From the NCBI GenBank assembly GCA_001683735.1, contig LUGG01000022.1, positions 434,001 to 498,000 on the forward strand: DNA of 64,000 bases. Direction: 5' to 3'. Below are positions 10,989 through 23,978 of this stretch, one piece after another. Numbering within the stretch: position 1 is the first letter of the stretch; the number at the start of each line of letters is the position of its first letter. The translations under genes were made by a program, and so were the position numbers. Below the pieces are notes generated by a model, which worked only from the letters and a program-made list of their open reading frames with translations, did no database searches and had not been told where the DNA came from. The stretch comes from Grifola frondosa. Lineage: Eukaryota; Basidiomycota; Agaricomycetes; Polyporales; Grifolaceae.

Positions 10989-13565
10989 TTATGAGTACTG
11001 CATGTACTGCCCCGCGAGGTGCAGCCCATTCGCGACGGACGCAGGCACACACATGCTCTCGAGCTCGATCGCGCCCGCCGCATGCACGGGGTGCATCTCC
11101 TGCATCCCATACGGCGCATACGCCTCGTACGCGAACCCCTGCCCCTGCTTCGCGCGCGGGTCCTGCCCGTACGCGAGCGCGCCCTCCTCGCCGTACTCAC
11201 AATAACCCTGCTGCTGCTGCTGCTTGTTCGTCCGCGCCCGCGTTCGCCGCGGGCTCCTCCGTGCCGCCGTGCAGCGCGAACGCGAGCTCGCTGGACGAGC
11301 TGTGCGCCTGCGCAGCCGGGATGTGCGCGTGGACATGTGTGTGCGTGCTGCCCGCGGAGACGGTCGACGCGGGCGACGGGTACGTGTCTCCCTCGGGCGG
11401 CGCGCCGCCCTGCTGCTCCTCCGGCGTGTGGATAGCGTGTGGCGGGGAGCCCGCGGCGTGCGGGTCCGCGAGCGACTGGTGCGCCGTGTGTGGAGTCGAC
11501 CCGCTCCCGACCTCCATCCCGAGAACATCTCCAGAAAGTGTCCCGAGGCGCTGCAAAAACCGTGTCAGCACACAGTAGCACCATTCATACACCCGATCGA
11601 TTAATTGCGATCGACAACTGCCACCAGATGCGGACACAACGTAAAAGGGACACAACCTCCGCACATAGCCACCACGCAGCATCCGCAAAGAAAGCAGCAC
11701 TCACCAGCTCGCGCGCCGCCCCGAGTCGTACCCCTCGCCCTCCTCCTCTGGCCCACACGCGCTGCCCGCTCCGACAAGTATGCGCTCGTCCAGCTGCTCT
11801 CGCTCCCGCCCACGCTCGCGACCGACCCGAAACGTGACAGCGGCGCGTATGACTCCTCTGTATCCGCGTCCGACACAGCGCTCGCGCGCCGTGCGTTCAG
11901 CGCAGGCGACGCCCCGCCGCTCCCTGGCGCACTCGCGCCCACAGACCCCGGGTTGCCGAACGAAAAATTTGGCGATGGGAGAGGCCCCGGGACGGGCGCA
12001 GAAAGCGTGCGCGTAGAGAGCGCGAACGCGTACTGGGGCAATGGCTCCACGGGGGACCCGGGAAACGCGAATCCGAGCCCGACGCCCGAGTCGAACGAGT
12101 GACGCGGTGCGAACGCAGATTGGGCGATCGCGGGCGGAGGTGGGGATGTCGCGCGCGTGAGAGGGGAGACGGGCGCGGGCGCGGCGAGGTCGTACGTGTG
12201 CGGGGACACACCGACCGACACAGGGATAGTGGTGATATCGAGTCGCCGCTGTTGTTGCTGTTGAGGATGCTGAGGGTAGAAGGGCGCAGTGACGCGCTGC
12301 ACGAGCGACGGGCGGCGCTGCTGGCCCGGGCTGAGGAATGCGTCGAGCTCGCCGGGGGAGAACAGCTGCTGCTCGTGCTCGGGGAATCCACCCATGTTCG
12401 CCACCTGCGCGAGGTGCGCATACGGATGCGCCCCGAGGCGGTGCGCGTTCGTGTCGACAGAGCGACGACGGGCGTTTGGGTCGAACCCACGGCGCTGCAG
12501 CGCCCGTTGCTCCGCGCCAAAGTACGTATGCGCGTACGCGGGCGGCCTGTGGCGGGGCTGAACGACGGTAGTGACGTCCGCCGTTGGTTATAGATGTCCG
12601 GCACCGCCAGGTGTCCAGTAGACTGCGGTTGATGCGAGGACCCGATGTTGGGGGAGGCCGTGGACCAGAGCGACAGCGACTCGCGTCTGGTGCTCGCCGG
12701 CGCCGAGTCGCTCCTGTGCTCCACATCGTCGGGGCCGGGAGCCGCGGTCGCGTCTGATGCTGTCGAGTCGGACGACGAAGGGAGGGGAAGGGGAGACGTG
12801 GAGGGAGACGTATCAGATGCAGGCGGGAGGGGCGAGGCAGCGTCGTCGGGAGATGGCGAGTCGGCGTCCGCTTCGGCGTCGGGGCTTGGGCTGGGTGGGG
12901 CGGCAGTGTCGTCAAGCTTGCTCGGGGAGGAGGCGCGCTTGGCGGCCTCTGCCTTCTTTAGCTGCTGTTTTGTCTTTGCGCGTCGGTTCTGGAACCAGAC
13001 CTGCGACGCGTGGTGTCAGATGATGCGCGCTGGATGGCGAGAGAAGGGCGACGAGGGAGACGCGCACGACGAAGAGAAAGAGGCAAGGAACATGGCAACG
13101 CACCTGGACACCTCTGGGGGTCATGTCGAGCTCGGCAGCGAGCTTCTTGCGGAGAGACGCGTTGGGCTTGGTGTCGTACTTGTACACGCTCTCGAGGACC
13201 TTGAGCTGGGCGCGGGTGGTGCGCTTGCGATGCTTGACCTCGTTGGGTTGGTATGGGTAGAAGTTACGCATGTCGACCTGGGATGGGTCCATGCCGGCGG
13301 GGATGAGGGCGGGGACGCAGGTGGTGGAGTCGATGGCGGGCTGTTGCTGCGTCTGTGTTTGCGTCTGCTGGTGCGTCTGTTGGTGCTGGTGGGCTTGGTG
13401 CTGGTGGTAGGACTGAGTGGGGATGGGGAAGGGGTGGTGGTGGATGGCGTTTTGGGGGAGCGAGTGGGAGAGATGTGGGTGGTTGGTAGGGTGTGGGTTG
13501 TGGATGTGGTAGAGAGCGGCAGAGGGATGGCGGAAGGAAGGATCTGTGGAGAGCTGGGGGAGCAT
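10989..13565 (-). CDS. Homeodomain transcription factor
   Basis: DNA-binding regulator in the nucleus. The ATG at 13565 starts a 154-codon exon (13565-13104) with a His/Gln/Pro-rich N-terminus. The homeodomain starts at about residue 111 (KHRKRTTRAQLKVLES, then PNASLRKKLAAELDM). A 103-bp intron (13103-13001) splits it just before helix 3, VWFQNRRAKTKQQ, whose Trp-Phe-x-Asn-x-Arg signature is complete. Next are Ser/Pro/Asp-rich regions, a segment with YFGAEQRALQRRGFD and FSPGELDAFLSPGQQRR, and a C-terminal part ending after a Gln run at GLHLAGQYMQYS. Frame breaks lie near 12546 (GG), 11766 (CCC) and inside a CAG run near 11210-11230; the first two are repaired by one added base each. The sequence is homeobox-like (non-TALE) and unlike mating-type HD1/HD2 genes, which are normally a divergent pair. 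The target genes are unknown. Confidence 0.8.
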
Positions 13566-15134
13566 TTGTAGTGTGGGAGGAGGGGGAACTGCGACGGCGA
13601 CGGGAGAGGACGACGGAGAAGGGAGAGGGGAGAGAGGTGGGAACGCGGAAAGAGTCAGAGAAAAAAAGAGAGACAGGATCTGCTGTGAGATTCGAAGGGA
13701 GCGGTTGTCAGGAACGTCTTTGCGTCGAGCTGGGTCTTGTGGACGCGCACCGGAGACGCAGAGAGGTTGGCCAGTGGACGACCGGTGCTCGTTCCCCCTT
13801 CGCCTTTTCTGGCCTAGCACACGGAACTGATGATGGGGATGAGCGCACTCACACGGTCTGCAGCGGTGGGTGGCGGTGCGTCGAGGACAATCGCAGTGCT
13901 ACTAGCGCATCAGCGACGGGGGCGGTGGGCGTGGTGAGGGGGAGCAGCAAGCAGCACACGCAACGTTCAGTGCAGCGAACACAGCGGGTATTCGGCAGCG
14001 TTGGCAGCGTTGGCAGCGTTGGCAGCGATGGCAGGGTTTGAGTTTCGACGTGCAAAGGCAAATGATTTGCGAGTCTGGTCCTAGCGCGCGCTTTCTAGTC
14101 TCCCTCCTCGATCATTCCCCTCTCCGCCCCATCACTCTCACACCGTCCTGCATACAGCTGCATATCCTCAACGTTTGAACATTCAAGCTTCAATGCCGAT
14201 TTTTAGGTAAACAGAGTAGTAGCATGTAAACAACACGAATGTTGCAGACACATATGCGCCGTGTCCCCGGCTCGCGACTCGCGACTGTCAATCCCTGCCA
14301 ATCAACTCATCGCGGACTCTCCGTCCGGGCCAAAGACGACCCATATTCAGTCCTCAGTGCTGAGTGCTGAGTCTTGATTGCTGAGCGCCGAGCCTTCCGC
14401 TCGTCCGCCTTTGCGAGCTCGCCGTCGCCATGTGATCGCGGATGCTCACGAGCGCGCTCGCGCCACGGTCCATAGAATAGCAGTACGCTGTCACATACGT
14501 CCGACTCTTGCTGCCCAATTGCGCACTCTCACGACACGATCCGCCAGAATTGGGCCACCGCCCCCGCCGACGCATATCACGTGTTCCATCCCGCGGAGCA
14601 GAAGAGAACACCGGAGCACTCAACCTCAGCTCGCTCGCGCCACAGCGTTGTTCGCGCAACCAGCCTCTATCTAAATGCACTCCTCAACGGGCCTGCCTCT
14701 CGTGGCTGACACGTACAAGTACAGCTGCCCGAGTACAGCTGCCCAACAACAGCTACCCAAGGACAGCTGCGTAATTACAGCTACATGCCACCGCATACCA
14801 CACCTCTCATCCGCTCCAGCGCACCGTCCGCGAGTCTACCGCATTGATATATGCTCCCTGCCAGCCCATGGCACTCAATCACCCTCTTCCGAAGCAGCGC
14901 TGCGCGTCCCAGCATGGCTCCCGACGCATGACACGCGTGACGCCGCTGCGGGCGGATACAGCAGCATACCCTCCGCGGACCAGCTCTCCACGCAGGTGAG
15001 TCCCTCGTCCATGTGTGCACGTCCATCCCGTCAGCCGATGCAGGTGCCATCCACCGCGAGCCGACTGTCATCCAATCTGCTAGCCTCTGTTAGCCTCTGT
15101 GAGCCTCTGCCAGGCTCTAGCCGATGTATATCAT
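13566..15134. other. Promoter side of the homeodomain gene and intergenic DNA
   Basis: Pyrimidine-rich on the gene strand immediately upstream of the start, with the minisatellite at 13994-14035. From 14100 to 15130 I see no gene. The sequence is GC-rich with scattered short repeats such as CTGCCCGAGTACAG near 14720-14770. Open frames in this stretch overlap on both strands and show no domains. Confidence 0.4.
13994..14035. repeat. Nine-bp minisatellite upstream of the homeodomain gene
   Basis: About four and a half head-to-tail copies of GGCAGCGTT, the last copy carrying a T-to-A change. It lies roughly 430 bp upstream of the homeodomain start codon. Confidence 0.9.
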
Positions 15135-16330
15135 GCGCTCTCCCGCAGTCGTCGCTCATTGCACATCGGATTCACCGTGGAGCCCATGAATTGACCTGGC
15201 GTCACGCTTGCAGTCTATGCGCACATACAATCAGCATACCGTCTCGCTAGCATCATCCGAGTCGATGACGTTCTCCATCATCAGCAACTTAAAGAACTGT
15301 CATGCGTCGCGCCAGGTACCCGCGTCTCTGCAGAGCTCGTCATCGACATCGCCCAAGCGCAAGCTGCATATTGCGACACGGACCTGAAGGTGCGTCGAGA
15401 TCGTACAGTCTCGCTTGCGCCGCGTGTCCCGCAGTTGTACATCTCCGATCTGCCTCCACTCCGCACCCATGGTCCCGCATTCGCTCTGCCACTGCAAGTA
15501 TCCACCGTGGGTCCCATGAAATGACCTGGCGCGGATTGACGTCAGATCGGATAGTCATCCTGCACTTGGAGCCGGCCACTTTGTGCATCCCCGCTCTGCT
15601 CGCATACCACGCCAACGGCCCATGCGCACACACAATCAGCAATTCATATCACTAGCATACTCCGAGCCAGCGACGCTCTCAACCGCCGGCAGCGTAGCGA
15701 TTTTGGGTACCCCTGTCATGCGTCGTGTCAGGTACCTGCGCCCTTCAGGCGGAGCCGCTTGTCATCGCCCAAGCGCAAACTCACGGACCCGAAGGTGCGT
15801 CGAGATCGTACAGAGTCTCGCATGCGCCGCGTGTCCCGCAGTTGTACATCTCCGATCTGCCTCCACCCGCACCCATCGTCCCGCATTCGCTCTGCAGTCG
15901 TCGCTCATAGAATACCGCAAGTGTTCGCCGTGGATTCTATGAAATGACCTGGCTCGGATTGGCGTCAGATCGGATAAGCATCCTGAAGTTGGAACCGGCC
16001 GCTTTGTGCATTCCCGCTCTGCTCGCATACCACGCCAATGCTCCTGCGCACAATACAATCAGCAATTCATCTCACCAGCATACTTCGAGCCAGTGACGCT
16101 CTCAACCGCCGGCAGCGTAGCGATTTTGGGCACGCGTCGCCTCTCCTGTCATGCGTCGTGCCAGGTACCTGTGCCCTGCAGGCGGAGCCGCTTGTCATTG
16201 CCCAAGCGCAAACTGCATGTGGCGACACGGACCAGGTACGTCGTCAAGATCGTACAAAGTCTCTCTGTACCGGGTCTCCAGCAGGCACATCTCCGATCTG
16301 CCTCCACCCCACACCCATAATCGCGCATTC
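15135..16330. repeat. Tandem array of diverged repeats about 420 bp long
   Basis: Three long copies begin with the words CTGTCATGCGTCG at 15298, 15713 and 16146, giving unit lengths of 415 and 433 bp; the third copy is cut off near 16330. A more degenerate partial copy precedes them at 15135-15297. Words shared in the same order include GCCCAAGCGCAA, CGAGATCGTACA, TCTCCGATCTGCCTCCAC, CCGCATTCGCTCT, TGAAATGACCTGGC, GCATACCACGCCAA and AATCAGCAATTCAT. No open frame is conserved across copies, so it is read as non-coding. Confidence 0.82.
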
Positions 16331-17102
16331 GCTCTCAGAGAAACACCGGCAAGAAAACGACCAGCCGCATCCGACACGCCGTGGGCAAGAAACAACCATT
16401 ATCATAGAGTGCATACGTACGTATGTATATGCATCGACATCCACTATTCTACATCACGGGATATGGGAACGTGCGTCCGCACAGAGTATGTATGTATAGT
16501 ACCGTTACAATATGTATATTTATCCTAAACCGCCGCCGTCGTCGTGCGTGGATCCAAACCAAACATGAACGTGTCGTATTATTATTCCGTGTGGCGTGCG
16601 TGGGAGAAGCAGGTATGCATGTGCGAGGTATGAGTCAATGAATCGATGTATGTATGTATGAATGAATGAAGGAAGAGAAGCCGAATTCCATTGAGGCAAG
16701 AAGGGCGACCGCAGCGTGGAAGCGCCGTCGCCATGCGCGATTCGAGAACGGAGGCCGGCGCGGGCGAGTGAGTGGTCTTCGGCGAAGGAGATCGCGACAG
16801 AGACGCGCGTACCCACAGTCAGGAGCGGCACGCAGCACGGCGGTGGGTATGAACGCACGCATGCATGTCGGGGCCGCGGGGATCAGGTAATGGGAATCGG
16901 CAGAAGAGCGCAGACGGCGCGCGGCGTGGGGGGAATACTGCGTCACGTAAACCAAAATACGTCCCGTCGTCTCATAGTCCCAGGTCAACCAAGAAGCACG
17001 GAAAGTCAAGCCAAGAAACGCATGGAGCACGAGACGGCAGGGGAGTGGCGAGGCGTGGGGAAGGGGAAGGGGATGAGAATAATAAGAAATCGCATAGCTC
17101 AC
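16331..17102. other. Intergenic region and Wee1 3' end
   Basis: Contains ATGTAT/TGTATG microsatellite-like DNA near 16415-16515 and TGAATGAATGAA at about 16655-16670. The minus-strand frame of the kinase stays open through here to 16635, but its composition stops looking conserved after about 17103. A consensus donor occurs there, so a short final exon of the kinase may lie in this stretch. Confidence 0.4.
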
Positions 17103-20100
17103 AAACCACGGCTCCTCCTTCGCCGCATTTACATTCGTCTTCATCGGATCCGCGCGCTCATGGGCCCACGTCCATGTCATACGCTCGCCCGTGCGCCCTC
17201 CCGCGCCCAGGATCTCGTCCAGGAACCCCGCCGGAACCGCACCAAGCGGAGACGCCCCGAACACAGCGCCCCCGCGAGCACGCATCTGCTCCATCCCCCG
17301 CCGCGCACGCACCACTACCGGGTGCGTGTCCACGAGCGCAATGTCGATGCGCAGCGCAGGCGACGTGCGCATCATGCTCCTCAGCAGTTCCCATAGCTCC
17401 GTGCTTGCCTCCAGCTCGACCTGGCTGAAGTCCTCCTGCCGCAGCCGATGCCACGCCTCGCCCTGCATACCGCGAAATTTAGGTCAGCTAAAAGACATCA
17501 CGCAATCAAGAGGAGAAAGCACGCACTGGTCCGGCACGACGATGTTCGACGCCGTCTCCAGTATCGTCATCCCGAGGCTGAACACATCCGCCGCCTTCCC
17601 GTAACGCCCCTGCAACACCTCCGGCGCGAGGTACAGCTTGTCGCCTTCGCGCTCGAAGCTCCCCGCCTTGCCTGTCGCCGGCGCCGGCCGTGGCCACACC
17701 GACGCCATCCCAAAGTCCCCGATCTTGAACCGGCCTTCGCCCGTCAGGAAGATATTCGCAGGCTTCAGATCCCATGTGGATACACCCGATCGTGTACGAA
17801 CCGCAGGCCCGCGCTCAGTTCCGCCACGATCTTCCACACGCGCGCCTCGTCCAGCCGCGCGAATGCTCGCCCATATTCCCACAGGAAGTGCGCTAGGTTG
17901 CCCAGCTCGCAGAGCTCCGTCTGGATGTACAGCGTCTCGTCCTCCTCCCAGCTATCCACGTACGCCAAGATGTTCGCGTGACCCCCAGCCGCGGAGAGCA
18001 GCTTCAGGATTTCGACTTCTTCGCGAAGACGGAGTCTGCCGAAGGAAGAAGGCCCGTTAGTCATATCATTCCAGAATAATTCAATGAGTGAGTCCACTAG
18101 AAGATGTCTGCGTCCATGCCAACATGACATGGACTGGGAGAGCAGCAGTTGCTCGAGACCCGTTAGATGTTCTCGAAGCCGTGCTCAAATTGGCCGGCAA
18201 GATAACAATATTAAAAAGGCCACAATGCGCTAGAAGCTACTCACCGATGCTTGACGCCTTCAAACCGCTTCGACTTCTTTATCGCAGTCACGTCTTGCCC
18301 ACGCTGCGCATCCTTATATCGAACCTTCATTGCGCGCCCAAACTCACCACTACCTAGTTCATCGATCTCGACGAAGTCGCGCTCGAACCGCCCTGGCTCC
18401 TCCTCATCAGAGGGAGCAGGCAGTCGGCCGGCACGTATCGCAGTGTGCGGGTAGGTACGTGCTGGGTGCGCATGGGTATGTGGCCGCGGAGGGTGTGATC
18501 CGACGAAGAGCCCACTCGCGGGCGTCCGCAGATTGGGTAGGTTCTGGCTGAGGCGACGCGCGTGGAGTGAGACACCATCGAGCCGAAGGTGCCTCGCAGT
18601 GACTGCGGCTGTTGGCGAATTGAGAGAGGTGGACGTAGTTGATGAAGAGCCTGAGGCGGGCCGCGTCGATGATAGATCCAGCCGGTTCTTCAGAGGCGAA
18701 GAAGGGACAGACAGATGTGGAAGTGGGAATTGCCAGTCTACAGATTGAGTAATTAGTATGTGTTATTTACGCAATGGGATATGACCTGCCTTTAGCCGTC
18801 AGCCTCGTCGGTGTGGCCGCAGATGAGGTTGAAGTCTCGCTTCCACTAGAGAACGCACCACTGCTGCTCCTCCGCATGAGCCAGTGTGGCTTGGCACCCT
18901 TCGAATCCACAGCTCCTGACGTCGGTCGACCAAGTCCTAGTCCATCATACCTCGATTCCTTTCTCGTGCTCGGACTTTCCAAATCATCCGCATCAACATC
19001 AACATCAATTTCTCCCCTCGATGTCTTTACCTGATTCCTATTCTCTTTCTGCTTCATGAGGCTCGGAAAAGCCGCAGGCAAGCTCGGACGAGGCCTACTC
19101 TTGCCTTTCGCTCCCTTGCCACACGCCTCATCCAACTGGTGGTGCCCAATCTTCGTGGCCACCGCACTCTGCCACGGGCGCTGCACTCCCCCACAAGGTG
19201 GGCTGTCTTCACCCTCTTCACTGGCGTCCCTGGTACGCGCTTTGGCTCGTCGCTGTCCTTCATCGCCATGGACGCGCCTCCAGCAAGTGTACGTAGGATA
19301 AACGCATCGACGCTGCGTCCTAGGTGAGACGCAGGCGTAGTTTCGTCGTCAACGTCGAGCACGTTGACAATGGGCCACCCAGACGCCATACTCGGTGCGA
19401 ACCCGGGAGTTACGAGCGCCTGGTCGTCCAATTCTGAGTTGACCGTGCTCACGGAGGTCGACGCACGGGGCATAGCTGCCATAACGTAGTCCGTGCCATC
19501 GTCCGCATGTATGTTGAACTCGTCATCGCTCTCGTCGAGGACAACGCCGGAGTCACGAGGGCGGAACTTCTTCGGTAGCGGCTCTACCGTCTCGCGTTTC
19601 TGCTTCTTCTTCGGGCTGGGTCCCCCTTCTTTGAGAATGCGGCCGAATGAGGTTTTGAGCGGCCCGCTGTTGAAAAACAAGTCCGCTTCATCGACATCCG
19701 AGTCATCAGGTTCGTGGCGTCTGCGCAATGGGAGTGGCGGTGGCGGCGAGGACGATTCTGGAGACGGAGCTCTTCGATTAGCCCACGTCCAAGCTGCAGA
19801 GCCGTCCTGTCCTGCGTAGCTATGCCTGTCGGATGCTTTCGAACGCTTCATGTCCGAATCCGGCACCAGACCAGCCTTCCTACTCTTCGAAGAGCTCCGG
19901 CTGGTGCCGGAGCCAAGTTTCGTACCTTTCTTCAAGGGACTGGTAGTCTTAGGGTTTGTGCTGGGTATACTTGGGCCAAAAAATAGTGTTGCCGAGCTCA
20001 TGCTCGTCAATCGGTTGAGGGTGCGACTAGATTGCGATTGGGTTCGAGTCCGCGGCATCGTGCCTGGTGTGAGCCGACTCCGCCGACGTGGTGAACCTGA

Positions 20101-21333
20101 GTCTGTGGATGGAGATGGAGAGTTGGGCATGCGGCGCGTGCGCATGATGTTGAGGGAAGGGAAAACGATCGAGCTGGCACTGTGGCTCTCATTTATACAT
20201 GGCGTGGCCGCTTCAACCTATGGGCGCGTCAGCGGCAATTAGTTTCGCCGACAACTTCAAATGCACTCTCACTTACCAGTTGGTCAAACAGCATCGTCGG
20301 CGTGCCTTGTGCAGACTCCATCAAGTCCACCGATATTGGTCGTGACCGCGCGCGTCGCTTTGTAATATGTCCACCAGGCGACACCAGTTCGGCCACCCCG
20401 TCATGAGCCTTCCCCATGAGGAGAGCCGGTTCCGGAAACTTGGCGACACTGCTAGCCTTGACCTTCCCTTTCACCATTGTCATCTCGATTGGTGCCACAA
20501 GGTTGCCACCACTATCATCCGCCCAGAATAGCCGCTGAGAGTGACCCCTCGCCTCCGAATCGGAGTCATTATCTTCCCCCACTGACTGATCCTGGTCGCA
20601 TATACTCAGCATTGTCATCGTCTCTGGCCTGCCTTTTCAGATGCATCTCTGTCTCCGCCTTGCTCTGTGGTGTCCGCGTGACGAAACGAGGCGCCGAGAG
20701 CGGGGCCAGTCGGTCGAAGCCAAGTGAGTTGAGGTCGCCTTGCCTTTGTGCGGTGGCGGATGTAACCACAAGGGGGGTCATCGTCCGGTTTTTCAACGGC
20801 GTGGTGCACGTAGGCGCAGGCTTGCGCTTTGTACCGGCGCTCGCAGTCGTCGAGGTCAATTGAACATTCAGATGCTTGATGGACAAAGCTGGGCGGTCGG
20901 GCTGACGATGAGACTGCTTCACAGGGGTCCGTAAAGGAGTTCGGAGAGGTCCGGGCGAGGTGCTGGGTAGGAAGCCGTAAGAAATGGGTTCAGGAGAGGG
21001 CGCAGAGAAGAGCCCGTCCTCATCATCCTCGTCTACCATCATTGAGGAGTCCGGTGGCACGAAATGATCCCTGGACGAGTAAGTAATGTAGGATGATCTG
21101 ACTGGTGACTGGAAAACATCATCGGTATCTGTCTGCTGAGGAAGCATTTGTCGTGGAATCGGTTTGGATTGTCGTTTGAGAGGAGATGGTGTTAGCATCG
21201 GAGAGTCGTAAACCAAGGGGTCTCTAGTTGGAGTGCGGTGGATAAGTGGGGTACGACAAGACGGAGACACGTTGTTTTCGCATTTTGATGCTCTGAAGGA
21301 GACATATTCGGCATTTGGCGTAGTCGCTAGCAT
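17103..21333 (-). CDS. WEE1: Wee1-type mitosis-inhibitor kinase (frame interrupted several times)
   Basis: Kinase expected to phosphorylate Cdc2/Cdk1 on the inhibitory Tyr and delay mitosis. The long low-complexity N-terminus starts at an ATG at 21333 and carries Cdk-type SP/TP sites ([13 protein letters not shown]). After an intron at about 20275-20230 it continues through KTTSPLKKG and the [19 protein letters not shown] segment. The kinase domain starts at about 18370: [18 protein letters not shown], then an intron of about 205 bp, [58 protein letters not shown] and [11 protein letters not shown]. The [14 protein letters not shown] and LAPEVL pattern is typical of Wee1. Frame breaks occur at about 20578, 19189, 18760 and 17786; the first two are G/C runs of five that need one more base. 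At the catalytic loop the given sequence reads VSTWD instead of the expected VIHxD, consistent with two compensating indels. The C-terminal end is uncertain. Confidence 0.83.
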
Positions 21334-21636
21334 AGCAGCAGGTGAACAAAAGAGGGTGGGAGGTAGCTCTGGAAGAGGGCAATTGTTCTTGGTGACGTTG
21401 AGAGTGAAATTTTAACGCCGCGGAGGCGTTGTGGGCTGATTGTCGTCGTCGCGGTCGTTAAGCACAGTGAGGAGAATTGGGGGAGTTGTACGTACAGTAG
21501 TTAGTTGTGTATGTGTGTGTATTCTTATGGTGCAGACGCCGACGCGTGAGAATGGTAAACAAGGTCATGTGACCGCGCTTCGGGATCTAAATTTGAAATG
21601 CTTCCGCTCGATCGCGTCTCGGCATGTTCCGACAGA

Positions 21637-21678
21637 ATTCAGCCATGCAAGTACTAAAATTCAGCCATGCAAGTACTA
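21637..21678. repeat. Short tandem duplication
   Basis: The word ATTCAGCCATGCAAGTACTA occurs twice, starting at 21637 and 21659, a 22-bp tandem duplication. Confidence 0.9.
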
Positions 21679-21955
21679 ATACAGCTAATACTAGCACTTG
21701 CGTAGCTTGTTACATCTTGTGTAGTACATTCTGTACGACGCGAGGATTGTCGATTGCTCCTTTGTCTCAACGTGCTTCCTTAGAGGCCGAGATTAAAAGT
21801 TAGCGACGTTACAATGAATCAATTAATTGGAGTAGCGCATATGGCGAGACCGCAGCCGCTGCGCCGTAATTGAACCTGCCGAGAGGCACCAGATTGGCGT
21901 ACATCTGAGTCATATTATCATCTCGAGACGGGACCATAACAAGCTTCATGCATTT

Positions 21956-22150
21956 TCATCAGGAAAACTCAAATTCCACTTTTCCAGCTAAAATGGCTGA
22001 AAAAAAGTAAAATAAGCCGAAAATTGAGGAGATAAGTCGATTCAGAGATTGGATCTACTTATTTTCACTTATTTTCAGGCAAATAAGTGGCCAAAAAGCG
22101 CCAAATAATTACCAAAAAGCAGTGAAGTAAAGTTAGAGTTTTCCTGATGA
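21956..22150. mobile_element. MITE-like element with 15-bp perfect terminal inverted repeats
   Basis: The left end TCATCAGGAAAACTC (21956-21970) is repeated exactly as its reverse complement at 22136-22150, giving a 195-bp non-coding element. The interior is AT-rich and itself imperfectly palindromic (CTTATTTTCAC repeats, AAATAAG words). It has no transposase. No clear target-site duplication is visible at the flanks, so the superfamily is undetermined. Confidence 0.65.
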
Positions 22151-23034
22151 CTTGATACACCTCACATCCAGCATTGATATTCGACAGAACTCAATTTGAC
22201 CCCGACCCGTCTTTCTCAATTATAGTACAAGCTTGGGCACCGCACGACTGCGATACATGTAAAAATGTAGGGACTGGTTCGGAGATGAGCAAACATGCGA
22301 TGTTCGAAGGAAATGAATAGGCATGTCGGTCACCCACACATATATACCTACTTGAATGACATATATGTATGAACAAACTCTATCGAATACTACGCTTACC
22401 GCGCTGTAAGTCATGATTTGAGTCAAGCAATTTCTGCTGTCAACGCCTATGAAATCAGGAGTCTCCGAAATCAAGTACGGCGTGGCTTGCTGTTGCGTTC
22501 CAGTATTGTTTATACCAGCTAGCCATCTGTCAGTAGCCATCACATATCTGAAGTCGCTGTCAGGTGCACTCAAATCCCTCTGGGCACCGCTTTCGAATAT
22601 GTGCAACTGTATTCAATTGGATGATGCCGACCTCAGTGGATGCGTCGTGGCTAGCATGGAAGGCATGTGACAATTGTCGAGATATTAGCAGCTCCTCTGT
22701 CGCTCCCTCTAATAATGGAATTTACTATTGATACGAGACCAAAGGTGCTGATCGAACTGGAAGCGGAGCTAAGGGATTCGCTGACTTCCACTTTCGTGGA
22801 TGTGAAGTTGCATCATTTCTCACATCTTCCAATGAGACGTAGTGTGCACAAACCCCAGCCTGCTCGTAAATTGCCACCGTCTTTCGCCCTGTTAGTGTAG
22901 ATGTGACGCGACGGCTTCCTGCATAGATTCGCAACTGAAGCGGCTTGTAACCCACTGAGTACTGAAGATCGAAGACGTTGCTGAAAAGTATGAAGATGAG
23001 TTCGAAATATCCAAGATGCATGTTGGGGCTAGTG

Positions 23035-23978
<944 letters not shown>

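Larger units (their letters stand above)
21334..23034. other. Gene-poor intergenic region
   Basis: About 1.7 kb, AT-richer than its neighbours, containing a short direct repeat and a MITE-like element (annotated separately). The remaining open frames (22449-22670, 22667-22900 and the minus-strand frames at 22220-22606) have no recognisable domain or codon bias. I see no further gene. Confidence 0.45.

Noticed and set aside
11701..13571. Long open frames on the plus strand and in other minus-strand frames over the homeodomain gene
   Set aside because: They are antisense or frame shadows of a GC-biased coding region; only the frames with the homeodomain, VWFQNRRAK and YFGAEQ segments show protein-like conservation.
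15298..16330. CRISPR-like array
   Set aside because: Repeat units are about 420 bp, diverged and without short spacers; the genome is eukaryotic.
14675..16499. Several 100-190-codon open frames across the tandem repeat
   Set aside because: The frames are not conserved between repeat copies and both strands are open equally, which is expected by chance in this composition.
20145..20190. A separate Wee1 start at 20145 with a TATA-like TATAAATGAG upstream
   Set aside because: The DNA through this point stays open in frame after a good intron (LFDQL joined to [10 protein letters not shown]), so it reads as internal coding sequence rather than a promoter.
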